In this document: piece by piece, positions 36,079-44,187 of the stretch
Position numbering within the stretch: the stretch's first letter is position 1
How the letters are laid out: every line of letters starts with the position of its first letter
Assembly (NCBI GenBank): GCA_023435265.1
Contig: JAEYRZ010000012.1
Location: 3,191-67,190, forward strand
DNA: 64,000 nucleotides
Source: Pseudomonadota bacterium
Lineage (GTDB): Bacteria; Desulfobacterota; Desulfobacteria; Desulfobacterales; Desulfosarcinaceae
Direction: 5' to 3'
Notes under the pieces: generated by a model
The model's input: only the letters and a program-made list of their open reading frames with translations
Told to the model about the DNA's origin: nothing
The model's database searches: none
Made by a program: the position numbers and the translations under genes

Positions 36079-36501
36079 ATGAAAACGGCCCTGGTAGTGG
36101 ACGATCATGACGTTTTTCGATCCATAATCAAAAAGCATATTACGGCCTGCACGATCATCGGCGAAGCCGCCGATTACCGGACCGCTCTTGACCTGGTGAA
36201 AAAGGAAAGACCCGATCTCGTCATCCTGGATGTTTCCCTCACCCGTTCGGAGATGTCGATCATTCAAGAATTGACCGCTTGCCACAGCGCGGTCAGGATA
36301 TTGGTTCTCACGCTGTACAACTCCTCGGAATGCGCCCGGCTGGCATTCGAACATGGGGCGTCCGGATACTGCTCCAAGGATGAAGGTATGGAAGCCATAA
36401 ATGGCGCCATTGCGAGCGTGCTTCAAGGGAAAACCTACATCAGCCCCCTTATAGACAAGCCCGGGCAGGCCGCCGCCGTCGGCCTTGACGACTGTCAATG
36501 A
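36079..36501 (+). CDS. Stand-alone receiver domain protein, phospho-acceptor present (receiver 2)
   Basis: 140-residue NarL-type receiver without output domain. VVDDHDVF gives the acidic pair, DLVILDVSLTR contains the phospho-acceptor Asp, ILVLTLYNS the switch Thr, and YCSKDEG the Lys. After KTYISPLI a short non-conserved tail (about 15 residues) replaces the HTH. It is second of four tandem receivers and more similar to receiver 4 than to its direct neighbours. GAGGCG lies before the start. Confidence 0.85.
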   Translation: MKTALVVDDHDVFRSIIKKHITACTIIGEAADYRTALDLVKKERPDLVILDVSLTRSEMSIIQELTACHSAVRILVLTLYNSSECARLAFEHGASGYCSKDEGMEAINGAIASVLQGKTYISPLIDKPGQAAAVGLDDCQ

Positions 36502-36811
36502 TCGTCCCCGAGCGCTCATAACGCGGCCTCGCTGCATTATTCAACCCAGGATCTCGGTCGGCACCTTGCCGGCGAGCCCGGCGCCGCTTTCCACGAATTC
36601 GCGGGCAAGCCAGGCCTTGTCCGCCCCGCAGGCGCTTGGATCAGCTTTTCGGTTGGAGGAAATCCTGCAACTCTTCTTCTTTGATCTTGATATATGGTTT
36701 CCGGGTATTTTAATTCTGGTCGGCAGATGGCTTTCAGGCTTTCATGCTTATTTTAGCTATTCAGCGCCGTCCCCGTGCGCGTTCGATCTCAATCTTTCCC
36801 AGGAGCTGGAA
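36502..36811. other. Non-coding stretch with decayed duplicated segment (copy B)
   Basis: No intact gene is seen. On the minus strand about 36530-36700 reads in pieces as a short protein (KIKEEELQDFLQ, then ADKAWLAREFVESGAGLAGK and a stop) interrupted by a frameshift. Parts of it match copy A (35305-35385) and copy C (37895-37985). Confidence 0.45.
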
Positions 36812-37198
36812 ATGAACTCGATTGTGCTGGTCGACAATCACGAGATTTACCGCGCGCAATTGAAGCAAGGCCTCAAGGGACTGAGCATCGTCGGCGAGGC
36901 CGGGGATTATCCATCGGCCCTCGAGCTTGTGGAAAAAGAAAAACCCGATCTTGTGATCCTCGGCTTCACACAAGCTTTTGACGGGAACGTTTCGATCATC
37001 TCCGACATCATTTCCCGCCACCCCTCGGTTAAAATCCTCATCCTGACCGTCTATGGGTGGTCCGGCTATGCCAAGGCGGCCCTCGACCGCGGGGCATCGG
37101 GCTACTGCCTGAAGGACGAAGGGATAGATGAAATTCGCAGGGCAATATCCAAGGTGCTGCAGGGTGAACGATACATCAGCACCGGTTTGTATTCTTGA
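36812..37198 (+). CDS. Stand-alone receiver domain protein lacking the phospho-acceptor Asp (receiver 3)
   Basis: 128-residue NarL-type receiver only. The acidic pair is partly lost (VLVDNHEIY), and the phospho-acceptor is Gly (DLVILGFTQAF). The switch Thr (ILTVY) and Lys (YCLKDEG) remain. It is nearly the same as receiver 1, with a DNA stretch of about 60 bases around 36970-37027 almost identical to 35693-35750, which points to recent duplication. The ATG at 36812 has CAGGAG upstream, as in receiver 1. Confidence 0.85.
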   Translation: MNSIVLVDNHEIYRAQLKQGLKGLSIVGEAGDYPSALELVEKEKPDLVILGFTQAFDGNVSIISDIISRHPSVKILILTVYGWSGYAKAALDRGASGYCLKDEGIDEIRRAISKVLQGERYISTGLYS

Positions 37199-37424
37199 GT
37201 TCTCCGAAAAACCGCGCTTTATCACCCGCGAACAATGAATCGCACCGCTCCAGGCGGGATTGACGGCCGCCATTTTGCAATTTGCACATGATGGTCTTAC
37301 ATATATGCAGAAGTTAATGAGTTAATGATTTGCTCACGCTCCTTGATACCGAAATGACTTGAGCGGGCGTTAACCTTAACCGGCGCGGGCTGGTCGCTGC
37401 CCCGCCCATGGAGGCGCTCAGAGT

Positions 37425-37865
37425 ATGAATACGGCTATCATAGTGGACAATCATGATGTCTTCAGATCGATACTTAAAAAACAACTCCAGCGGCTATTCG
37501 ATAAGCAACTTCAACATTTCAACATCGTCGGTGAAGCAAAGGACGGCACCTGCGCGCTCGAGCTGGTGAAAACCGAAAAGCCCGACTTGATATTTTTGGA
37601 TCTTTTCATGCCCGGACGGTCGGGTATATCGATCATCCCGGATATTTTGCTCCATCACGAGGCGATTAAAATTCTGGTTCTGACCATGGACGATTCGGCC
37701 GAACGGGCCCGGGCCGCCATTGACATGGGCGCATCCGGATACTGCCTTAAGGATGAGGGAATCGACGCGCTCAATTCAGCCATTTCCGCCGTAATGCGGG
37801 GAGAAACGTATGTCAGCCCGCTGCTGGTGGAGCGCAGGCGGCGCGCTTCCACTTCAAAAGCATGA
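37425..37865 (+). CDS. Stand-alone receiver domain protein, phospho-acceptor present (receiver 4)
   Basis: 146-residue NarL-type receiver without HTH. IIVDNHDVF has Asp-Asn at the acidic pair, DLIFLDLFMPGRSG has the phospho-acceptor Asp and the usual MPG turn, and ILVLTMDDS and YCLKDEG complete the active site. An insertion of about seven residues (FDKQLQHF) follows the first helix. It ends in a basic tail (VERRRRASTSKA). GGAGG lies upstream of the ATG. Confidence 0.85.
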   Translation: MNTAIIVDNHDVFRSILKKQLQRLFDKQLQHFNIVGEAKDGTCALELVKTEKPDLIFLDLFMPGRSGISIIPDILLHHEAIKILVLTMDDSAERARAAIDMGASGYCLKDEGIDALNSAISAVMRGETYVSPLLVERRRRASTSKA

Positions 37866-37879
37866 CCCCAAAAGACACT

Positions 37880-37995
37880 CTCGAGATCCTCGGGACGGCC
37901 TTGCCCCCGAGGATCTCTTCCGGCACTTGCCGGCGAAGCGGCCCGCTTCAAGGAACACGCGGCAAGCTCGTCTTTCTTGCATGCAGTGGATGCAA
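37880..37995. repeat. Decayed duplicated segment (copy C)
   Basis: GAGGATCTC, TTGCCGGCGA and the following sequence match 36545-36625 (copy B) with substitutions and small gaps. The segment closes the receiver array on the right. Nothing else is seen between receiver 4 and the phasin-like gene, apart from a partial match at about 37990-38025 to the hairpin at 6808-6847. Confidence 0.4.
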
Positions 37996-38103
37996 CGGCA
38001 CGGTACGGGTGTGCCGGTGTACTCGGAAGCAAGGACGTCGGCCAGCGGTTTTAGTGCCCGCGCTTGGCGCGGCGCAATCGCCGGCATCTGAAACCGGTGT
38101 GCA

Positions 38104-38493
38104 TCATATGCGCTTCTCTTCGATATTCTCCTTCAATTCCTTGAGCGCGTTTTCGGAGGGCGGTTGTTCCATTTCGCGATTCGACGATATTTCCGGCGAG
38201 GCCTGAAGCCGGGCTTCCTCGGTATGCCGGACGCTTCTCCCGAGCCTTTTGCCCCACTCATCGTAACCGTCCCGCATCATCGAACGAAATTCATCACGGG
38301 CCCCTTGCGCCGAATCCATCCAGTGGCTCCAGGATTCGACGCCTTGCCGGGGCAGGCCGGCCATCCGTTCGAAATAAGCGTGGGCGGCGCGTCCGGATCG
38401 TTCCTGGATGGTACTCATCGTCTCAAGCATCATGGAAAAAGTTGATTTTTGAAGATCAATCATCCCCTTTGTCAATCTATCTGCAATCATCAT
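38104..38493 (-). CDS. Phasin-like helical protein
   Basis: 129-residue, wholly helical, Met- and Gln-rich amphipathic protein (DRLTKGMIDLQKSTFSMMLETM, then FERMAGLPRQGVESWSHW) in the style of phasins, which coat polyhydroxyalkanoate granules. The C-terminal 40 residues are charged. The ATG at 38493 is chosen because GGAG lies seven bases upstream; an ATG 99 bases earlier would add an unrelated basic stretch. No PHA synthase is in the window, so the granule link is inferred only from resemblance. Confidence 0.6.
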   Translation of the reverse strand: MMIADRLTKGMIDLQKSTFSMMLETMSTIQERSGRAAHAYFERMAGLPRQGVESWSHWMDSAQGARDEFRSMMRDGYDEWGKRLGRSVRHTEEARLQASPEISSNREMEQPPSENALKELKENIEEKRI

Positions 38494-38863
38494 TTTCTCC
38501 GTTTTGGGATTAAGTCGCCTCGGGTGTGCCGCTCCCATAAGTGGGCGGTTCCTTCCCGCCTCTTTTTTCGGGCTGATCCATTTTTTTCTCAATAAGGATT
38601 TACCCTACATCGGCATGGATCGGCACTTTAGCATGCGCATCGAGCCGTCAGGCAAGGCGCGCGGCTTCAAAAAAGCGCAGCGTACAGGCCAGTATGTGGG
38701 CATTTCTAAACACCGCGCAACACAGCATCACGGCTGGGAGGAAGTTGTTAACAGTCTGGCGGAACCGCCCGTATCATTTACGCCGCGCGGGAAAATTGGT
38801 ATTCAACCAGAACAAAAACAGAACAAAAAATCGCACCTCCAGCTCGGACAAGGCGCAGCGAGC
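38494..38863. other. Non-coding stretch with a dispersed repeat copy
   Basis: No gene is seen. The middle (38641-38755) is a repeat that recurs inverted at 46085-46205. The last 90 bases are AT-rich and probably hold the promoter of the alkaline phosphatase gene. Confidence 0.5.
38641..38755 (+). repeat. Dispersed repeat, copy 1
   Basis: Contains GAGCCGTCAGGCAAGGCGCG, GTATGTG, and GCGCAACACAGC followed by TCACGG. The same blocks occur in the same order on the minus strand at 46205-46085. It is non-coding in both places. Confidence 0.7.
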
Positions 38864-40033
38864 ATGACGCTTCGACCTCTCATAACAGCCTTTCTGCTGG
38901 CCCTTCTTTTAGCGTCGAGTTGCCCGGCGCATGGCGCGAACCGGCATGACCCGGCAATCCCCCGCAAGGCCAGGAATATCATCCTGCTGATCGGCGACGG
39001 AATGGGCGCAGAACATCGCAACGCCGCACGCCGAAGCGCTGGCGGGCAACTGCGGATGGATACGCTGCCGGCGCAGGGCATGTTGACAACCTGCGCCCCG
39101 GATCGCGAGATTCCCGACTCAGCGGCCGCGGCGACCGCCCTGTCGACCGGGGTTAAAACGAAAAATGGGGTTTTGTCCCTGGATGCCAATCTTAAGCCGG
39201 TGAAGACCATCCTCGAAGAGGCGCAGGCGCTCGGCAAGTCGGTGGGCCTGGTGACCACCACCCAAATCACCCATGCCACCCCCGCGGCGTTTGCGGTCCA
39301 CCATTCGAACCGGTACCGGGCAAGGGAGATCGCCAGTCAAATGCTGGAAGCGAGACCCGACGTTCTCATGGGCGGGGGAGAAGCTGCATTTCTGCCGGAT
39401 TCGACAACAGGCTGCAATCGCCGCCCGGGAGAAAGAACGGATGGAAGAAATCTGCTCCACGAAGCCGCCGGCCTGGGATATACGGTGGTGTGCGACCGGG
39501 AGGACTTCATCGGGGTGTCGCCTCTATCCACGACCCGGCTGATCGGTCTTTTTTCCGGCGATGGAATGGCGCGCCCGTTTTCCCCCTCGTTGGCCGAAAT
39601 GACCCGCAAGGCGATCGACCTTCTATCCCGAGACCGCGAGGGCTTCCTGCTGATGGTGGAGGCAGGTCAGATTGACTGGGCCAGCCATGACAACGATGCC
39701 GGGCACGCTATTCAAGACACGCTGCAGCTTGATGAAGCGGTCGGCACGGCCCTTGAGTTCGCCCTTCGGGAAAAGGAGACCTTGCTCATTGTGACCGCGG
39801 ACCATGAAACCGGCGGGATGTCGGTGTCGATGCGCCCGACAGGAGTGAACGGCGAAGACGGACCATTTGCGACGCCCGAGGGGGCCGCGTATTACGTCAA
39901 TTGGGCGACAACCGCGCATACCGGCCTGAACGTTCCGGTCAGTGCGCAGGGACCGCTGGCCGAAAGACTGAACGGAATAAACGACAACACCTTCGTTCAT
40001 ACTGTCATGCTCGACGCCCTGCGGGGCAGGTAG
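38864..40033 (+). CDS. phoA: Alkaline phosphatase
   Basis: 389-residue secreted phosphomonoesterase. The signal peptide LITAFLLALLLASSC could be cut as a lipoprotein at Cys20 or by signal peptidase I after AHG. LLIGDGMG has the first metal-binding Asp (45). IPDSAAAATALSTG has the nucleophile Ser86. Further metal ligands are in VEAGQIDWASHDND and TADHETGG. The frame is open upstream, but only the ATG at 38864 gives a signal peptide. Length is typical of shorter alkaline phosphatases. The symbol is by family, since close orthology is not proven. Confidence 0.88.
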   Translation: MTLRPLITAFLLALLLASSCPAHGANRHDPAIPRKARNIILLIGDGMGAEHRNAARRSAGGQLRMDTLPAQGMLTTCAPDREIPDSAAAATALSTGVKTKNGVLSLDANLKPVKTILEEAQALGKSVGLVTTTQITHATPAAFAVHHSNRYRAREIASQMLEARPDVLMGGGEAAFLPDSTTGCNRRPGERTDGRNLLHEAAGLGYTVVCDREDFIGVSPLSTTRLIGLFSGDGMARPFSPSLAEMTRKAIDLLSRDREGFLLMVEAGQIDWASHDNDAGHAIQDTLQLDEAVGTALEFALREKETLLIVTADHETGGMSVSMRPTGVNGEDGPFATPEGAAYYVNWATTAHTGLNVPVSAQGPLAERLNGINDNTFVHTVMLDALRGR

Positions 40034-40092
40034 GCTGAATATGTCGGCGCGATTGCAGCGCCTCGCTTCTCCCGCATGGACAGGTTGATTCG

Positions 40093-40971
40093 ATGGATGC
40101 ATTCCCGGTAACCCTGGTGATGATTTCCACGTTCATGCACGCCGCATGGAATCTTCTGCTCAGGTACAAGGGCGGCACCCAAACCTGTTTCTGGCGCATG
40201 CAGGTGTCGATCGTCGTGCTGGGCGCAGTCCCGGCACTCGGCACCCTTATCGCCTGCCGCATCATTACGCCCACGGCAATCATCTGTCTGTTGTGCTCAG
40301 GCGTCTGCTGCGGCGTTTACTACTTCTGCCTGGCCAAGGGCTATGAATCGGGCGACTTCACAACGGTCTACCCGGCCTCGCGGGCGCTTCCCGTCATGCT
40401 GATCGGCATCGGCGACGCCGTGCGGGGGCGGCCGCCGAATGCCTGGGGATGGTTCGGCATGTTATTTGTCGCCCTCGGCTGCCTTTTGGTCCCCCTCAAT
40501 GCGCCGGGCGACTTGCGGCTGCGCTACTATTTGAAACCTGCCACTTTATGGATCGTTTTGGCCGCGCTGGGCACGGTCGGGTACTCCCTTTTCGACAAAA
40601 TCGGAACGGAAGCGATCCCCCGCGGCCCCCGTGAAGCAGCCGTCTACAGTTATTTATTTCAGGTCGTGGCCCTGATCAGTTCCTTTCTGCTGCACAAGCT
40701 TTTTGCCAAACCGAAAACGCGCGATCAGGATGTCGGCTGGGCAATCCCCGCCACGGCGGGGGTGTTGTGCTTTGCGGCCTACTGGCTGGTCCTGTGGGCC
40801 TACCAGATGGTCCCCCAGGCCAGCTATGTCGTGGCCTTCCGTCAATTCAGCATCGTGATCGGTGTTTTATCCGCTTTTCTGCTTTTTGATGAACCTGGAA
40901 AGGGCATCCGCCTGGCCGGGTCGATCTGCATCACCGCCGGCCTGGTACTGCTCAAGATGTTGGGCGCATAA
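40093..40971 (+). CDS. EamA/DMT family transporter
   Basis: 292-residue membrane protein with ten predicted helices made of two EamA repeats. AAWNLLLRYKGG in the first repeat and ASRALPVMLIGIGDAV are typical blocks. A serine/threonine- or amino-acid-like substrate export role is known for parts of the family, but nothing here fixes the substrate. It stands alone between phoA and the cobamide genes, 59 bases after phoA. Confidence 0.82.
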   Translation: MDAFPVTLVMISTFMHAAWNLLLRYKGGTQTCFWRMQVSIVVLGAVPALGTLIACRIITPTAIICLLCSGVCCGVYYFCLAKGYESGDFTTVYPASRALPVMLIGIGDAVRGRPPNAWGWFGMLFVALGCLLVPLNAPGDLRLRYYLKPATLWIVLAALGTVGYSLFDKIGTEAIPRGPREAAVYSYLFQVVALISSFLLHKLFAKPKTRDQDVGWAIPATAGVLCFAAYWLVLWAYQMVPQASYVVAFRQFSIVIGVLSAFLLFDEPGKGIRLAGSICITAGLVLLKMLGA

Positions 40972-41045
40972 ACCTCCGATGGTTTAAATCGGTTCTGCAG
41001 TTTCTTGGGTTGCGCTAGCGGCGCGAAGCCGGTAAACAGGCGTCT

Positions 41046-41594
41046 ATGTTTGCGACCATTCTCGTCACAGGCGGTTGCCGCAGCGGCAAGAGCGCAAGAG
41101 CGCTCGATCTGAGCCGGCGGGTCGGCGGCCGGCGCAATTGCTTTCTGGCCACCTGCGTTCCCCAGGATGAAGAGATGCGCGCGCGTGTGCGCCGGCACCG
41201 GGAAGAGCGCGGCGCGGACTGGTCTACCATCGAAGAACCGGTTTTACTGCCGGAGGCGATCGCGCATCACGGCGCAGCTTCATCCGTCATCCTGGTGGAC
41301 TGCCTGACCTTGTGGATCAGCAACCTGATGGCCGCGGACCTTCCGGACCGGGAGATTCTGAATCGGGTGGATGCACTGGGCTCCGTGATCGCCGCCCCGC
41401 CCTGCCCCCTGGTGCTGGTCTCCAATGAGGTCGGCGCCGGCATCGTTCCTGAAAATGCGCTGGCGCGCCGCTTCAGGGATCTCTCCGGCTGGACCAACCA
41501 GCGGGTCGCCGCCGCCTGCGGGCAGGTCGTCTGGATGGTGGCCGGCATCGCCGTCACCATCAAACCTTCTTTTTCCTTATCGGATCAGGAATGA
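41046..41594 (+). CDS. cobU: Adenosylcobinamide kinase / adenosylcobinamide-phosphate guanylyltransferase
   Basis: 182-residue bifunctional CobU/CobP, which phosphorylates adenosylcobinamide and then attaches GMP in nucleotide-loop assembly of B12-type cofactors. The P-loop TGGCRSGKSARAL is at the N-terminus. VDCLTLWISNLM and LVSNEVGAGIVPENALARRFRDL are the CobU blocks. cobS follows after seven bases. No cobalamin riboswitch is recognisable in the short upstream gap. Confidence 0.93.
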   Translation: MFATILVTGGCRSGKSARALDLSRRVGGRRNCFLATCVPQDEEMRARVRRHREERGADWSTIEEPVLLPEAIAHHGAASSVILVDCLTLWISNLMAADLPDREILNRVDALGSVIAAPPCPLVLVSNEVGAGIVPENALARRFRDLSGWTNQRVAAACGQVVWMVAGIAVTIKPSFSLSDQE

Positions 41595-41601
41595 CCGCCC
41601 C

Positions 41602-42330
41602 ATGTGGACCGGCCTTCTTTCAGCGCTCCGTTTCCTGACCATCGCCCCCCTGGGCCACGAGGATCGCTTCGATCCGCAAAAAGCGGTTTCTTTTTTTCCC
41701 CTGGCCGGTCTCATCATCGGCTCGGCCCTGATCGCAGTGGACCGCATCGCGGTCGCACTCTGGGCTCCCGCCGCGGCGGCCCTGGTGGATGTACTCTTCC
41801 TGGGGCTGGTTTCCGGCGGACTGCACCTGGACGGACTGGCCGACACGGCCGACGGCCTGTACGGCCGACGCCCCCAGCAGCGGGCGCTCGAAATCATGAA
41901 AGACAGCCGCATCGGCGCCATGGGCATGCTGGCCACGATGGCCTGCCTGGCGGCGAAATGGGCCGGACTGTCGGCCCTGACCGGTCAGAGTGCCATGATC
42001 CTGCTGGTCGTTCCGGGATATTCCCGGGCGTGCGTTCTCTTCGCCATGGCCGCATTGCCCTACGGCCGTCCTGAGGGCGGCACGGGCCGGGCCTTTTTCA
42101 CCCGGCCGCTGGGCATCGTCGACTTCTGGGGAGTGGCGCTGGTGGTGACCCTCTCGCTGCTGAGCGGCTGGAAATTATTCCTGCTCAACACCGCCTTTGC
42201 CGTGGTGACGGCGGCGCTCGTCGCCTTTTACAAAAGGCGCATGGGCTGTGTCACCGGCGATATGCTGGGGGCCATGATCGAGATCTGCGAGGCAGCGCTT
42301 TTCTTACTCGCGGCGGCCGGACGGTCATGA
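41602..42330 (+). CDS. cobS: Adenosylcobinamide-GDP ribazoletransferase (cobalamin synthase)
   Basis: 242-residue inner-membrane CobS, which joins adenosylcobinamide-GDP with the lower-ligand riboside. DGLADTADGLYG is the metal-binding signature, preceded by GLVSGGLHL, and KDSRIGAMGM follows. Six or seven helices are predicted. The ATG at 41602 gives the normal N-terminus (MWTGLLSALRFLTIAPLG). cbiR begins 13 bases downstream. Confidence 0.94.
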   Translation: MWTGLLSALRFLTIAPLGHEDRFDPQKAVSFFPLAGLIIGSALIAVDRIAVALWAPAAAALVDVLFLGLVSGGLHLDGLADTADGLYGRRPQQRALEIMKDSRIGAMGMLATMACLAAKWAGLSALTGQSAMILLVVPGYSRACVLFAMAALPYGRPEGGTGRAFFTRPLGIVDFWGVALVVTLSLLSGWKLFLLNTAFAVVTAALVAFYKRRMGCVTGDMLGAMIEICEAALFLLAAAGRS

Positions 42331-42343
42331 TTCCGGGAGAAGC

Positions 42344-43129
42344 ATGGAGTTTCCGAGGCTCAAAAATCGTTTTGCCTTCCGGGTAAGCGCCCCGTCGTTC
42401 ATCTTTCCGGCCGGTTATGCCGAAAATGTCGACCGGCTGGGCGACCACGTGGATGAGGTCGAATTATTGCTGCTCGAAAGCAGACCGGAGGCATTCCCCC
42501 CCCCGGCGGTAATCGCCGAGCTGCGGCGCCTGGCCGGAACGCTGCACATCACCTACAACGTTCACCTGCCGACCGACATCGATCCGGCCGCACCCGACGG
42601 CGCGGTCCGCCTGAGCGCGGTTCAGCGAATCGAGACGGCGCTCGCGCTGGCCGCTCCGCTGGAGGCGACCACCTGCACCCTGCACCTGCCCTTCGGCAGC
42701 GCGCATCGATTCCATGGGGTTGCGGCGTGGCAGGCCCGCGCCGTGCAGAGCCTGGAACTCCTGGTTTCCAGGTCCAAAATCGCACCTTGCCGCATTTCGC
42801 TCGAGACCCTGGATTATCCCCCCCAATGGCTGACACCGATTCTGGCGGCGCTCCCCTGTTCGATCTGTCTCGACGTCGGCCATGTGCTGAACGCAGGGCA
42901 GGATCTGAAAACCGTTCTGGACGAACTGGCGCCGCGGATCTCCATTCTTCACGTGCACGGCGTGGCGGATGGAACCGACCATCTATCGCTCGACCGTTTG
43001 CCACCGGCAGCATGGGCCACCCTGCAGCCCTTCCTGGCCGGTTTCCGCGGGAGTGTCTCGCTGGAAGTTTTTTCGGCGGCGCGCCTGCGCGAATCGATGA
43101 TCTGTCTGAACCGGCATATGGCCGGCTGA
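42344..43129 (+). CDS. cbiR: Cobamide remodelling phosphodiesterase CbiR
   Basis: 261-residue AP-endonuclease/xylose-isomerase-like TIM-barrel protein. LHITYNVHLPTDID, CTLHLPFG, ISLETLDYP, ICLDVGHV and LHVHG supply the His, Glu and Asp metal ligands expected in this fold. Proteins of this type beside cobS and cobU have been described as CbiR, which removes the lower nucleotide loop of imported cobamides so that CobU and CobS can rebuild it. GGGAG stands before the start. The operon context fits salvage and remodelling rather than full synthesis. Confidence 0.85.
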   Translation: MEFPRLKNRFAFRVSAPSFIFPAGYAENVDRLGDHVDEVELLLLESRPEAFPPPAVIAELRRLAGTLHITYNVHLPTDIDPAAPDGAVRLSAVQRIETALALAAPLEATTCTLHLPFGSAHRFHGVAAWQARAVQSLELLVSRSKIAPCRISLETLDYPPQWLTPILAALPCSICLDVGHVLNAGQDLKTVLDELAPRISILHVHGVADGTDHLSLDRLPPAAWATLQPFLAGFRGSVSLEVFSAARLRESMICLNRHMAG

Positions 43130-43194
43130 AGGCAAATTCCAGTTATTACGATTTCATCAAACCAAACTTGATGGACTCGTAAAAAAGGTAGACA

Positions 43195-43265
43195 ACCACA
43201 GAGCACCGAGGTCACAGAGGATGATTTTTATCTTTTTTCTCTGTGCTCTCTGTGTCCTCTGTGGT
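43195..43265. repeat. Imperfect inverted repeat of CACAGAG units
   Basis: ACCACAGAG-type sequence at 43195-43220 is repeated inverted at 43239-43265 around a T-rich centre. Each arm is itself made of CACAGAG-like short repeats. It lies between convergent genes (cbiR and the His-rich gene) and could end transcription, but it looks like a dispersed repeat family. Confidence 0.6.
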
Positions 43266-43316
43266 GAAAGCATACGTCATCGTAATCAGGACGGTACCTA
43301 CTTAGCCCGATACGCA

Positions 43317-43565
43317 TCAGTCATCGATCCGGGCGGCCGCCTCGCGCAGCGCCTGATCGATCTTTGCGCTGGCCTCGGCCGCGATTTCGAGCGCCTCGGC
43401 GGCTTCCGCCAGCCCATGCCGCCGGAACTCCGCTGCCCACTGCCGGTAACCGGCGGCATGTTCGTTGTTGTGGTGAATCCAGTGGTGGATCAGCCTGGCG
43501 GCCTTTTCGGCAAATGTCAGGGCTGCGCCGCCCTCAAGGTGTTCGTGCTCATGATGGTGTCCCAT
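43317..43565 (-). CDS. Small His-rich protein, possible metal binder
   Basis: 82-residue soluble protein. The N-terminus is MGHHHEHEHLEGG, followed by a helical part with another histidine cluster (LIHHWIHHNNEHA) and alanine-rich helices. Such clusters suggest binding of Ni, Co or Zn. Its place after cbiR, cobS and cobU (convergent) makes a cobalt-related role thinkable but unproven. I do not recognise a named family. Confidence 0.65.
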   Translation of the reverse strand: MGHHHEHEHLEGGAALTFAEKAARLIHHWIHHNNEHAAGYRQWAAEFRRHGLAEAAEALEIAAEASAKIDQALREAAARIDD

Positions 43566-43613
43566 GGATCTCCTCGGTCAAGCCTGCTGCAGTCCGGACG
43601 GCGAGCTCGATGG

Positions 43614-43925
43614 TCATTCGGGCAGTTCTATTTTTCTTTTTTCCGGATCCGGATGGAGGCGGTAAAAGATGGCGGTATGGCCCAGCGTGCCCACAAGTTC
43701 GGCGCCCGTGGACTGCTGCAGGTCGGCGATCATCTTCGCCTTCTCCGTTTTTTCCTTGCCGTCGTTGAATTTGATTTTCACCAGTTCATGCTGCGCGAGA
43801 GCTTCTTCCAGTGCCCCGGCCACCGTCCCGGTCGCGCCTTTGTGCCCGACCAGGACCACCGGCTTGAGCGCGTGCGCCAGGCCGCGCAGGTATTTGCGCT
43901 GCGATCCTTTCAATGTACTTCCCAT
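43614..43925 (-). CDS. yhbY: YhbY family RNA-binding protein (CRM domain)
   Basis: 103-residue CRS1-YhbY domain protein that binds pre-50S ribosomal RNA. LKGSQRKYLRGLAHALKPVVLVGHKG is the N-terminal family block with the GxxG loop, and HELVKIKF and VGTLGHTAIFYR complete the fold. Length equals the E. coli protein. It lies ten bases after the small membrane-protein gene and may share its transcript. Confidence 0.92.
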   Translation of the reverse strand: MGSTLKGSQRKYLRGLAHALKPVVLVGHKGATGTVAGALEEALAQHELVKIKFNDGKEKTEKAKMIADLQQSTGAELVGTLGHTAIFYRLHPDPEKRKIELPE

Positions 43926-43935
43926 GCGGTTGATA

Positions 43936-44187
43936 TCAACGCCTCCTGACTTTGTCGACGATAAAGGTCACATTGGAGCTGAGACCGTCAAGCTTCCTGG
44001 ATATCTCGCCGGCTGCTGAATCGGTGCCGATGGAAATACTTTCAACCGAATCCAGGGTGGAGAGAAGCTTGGCGTTCTGCTGTTGAACTTGCGATAACTG
44101 GCTTTTCAGCACGCCCAAAAAGACCGTGACAGCCGTGAGCCATAAAACGAACAAGATCGTTTTCCACTCTTTCTTGAACGTATCCAT
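43936..44187 (-). CDS. Small single-pass membrane protein with coiled coil
   Basis: 83-residue hypothetical protein. One N-terminal helix (ILFVLWLTAVTVFLGVL) is followed by a coiled-coil stretch (SQLSQVQQQNAKLLSTLDSVES) and a basic end. It resembles many small membrane-anchored coiled-coil proteins, with no assigned role. It precedes yhbY on the same strand. Confidence 0.6.
   Translation of the reverse strand: MDTFKKEWKTILFVLWLTAVTVFLGVLKSQLSQVQQQNAKLLSTLDSVESISIGTDSAAGEISRKLDGLSSNVTFIVDKVRRR

Noticed and set aside
40972..41045. Possible cobalamin riboswitch before cobU
   Set aside because: Only a short GAAGCCGG-like piece is seen. The B12 box and the core of the aptamer are missing, and the gap is too short.
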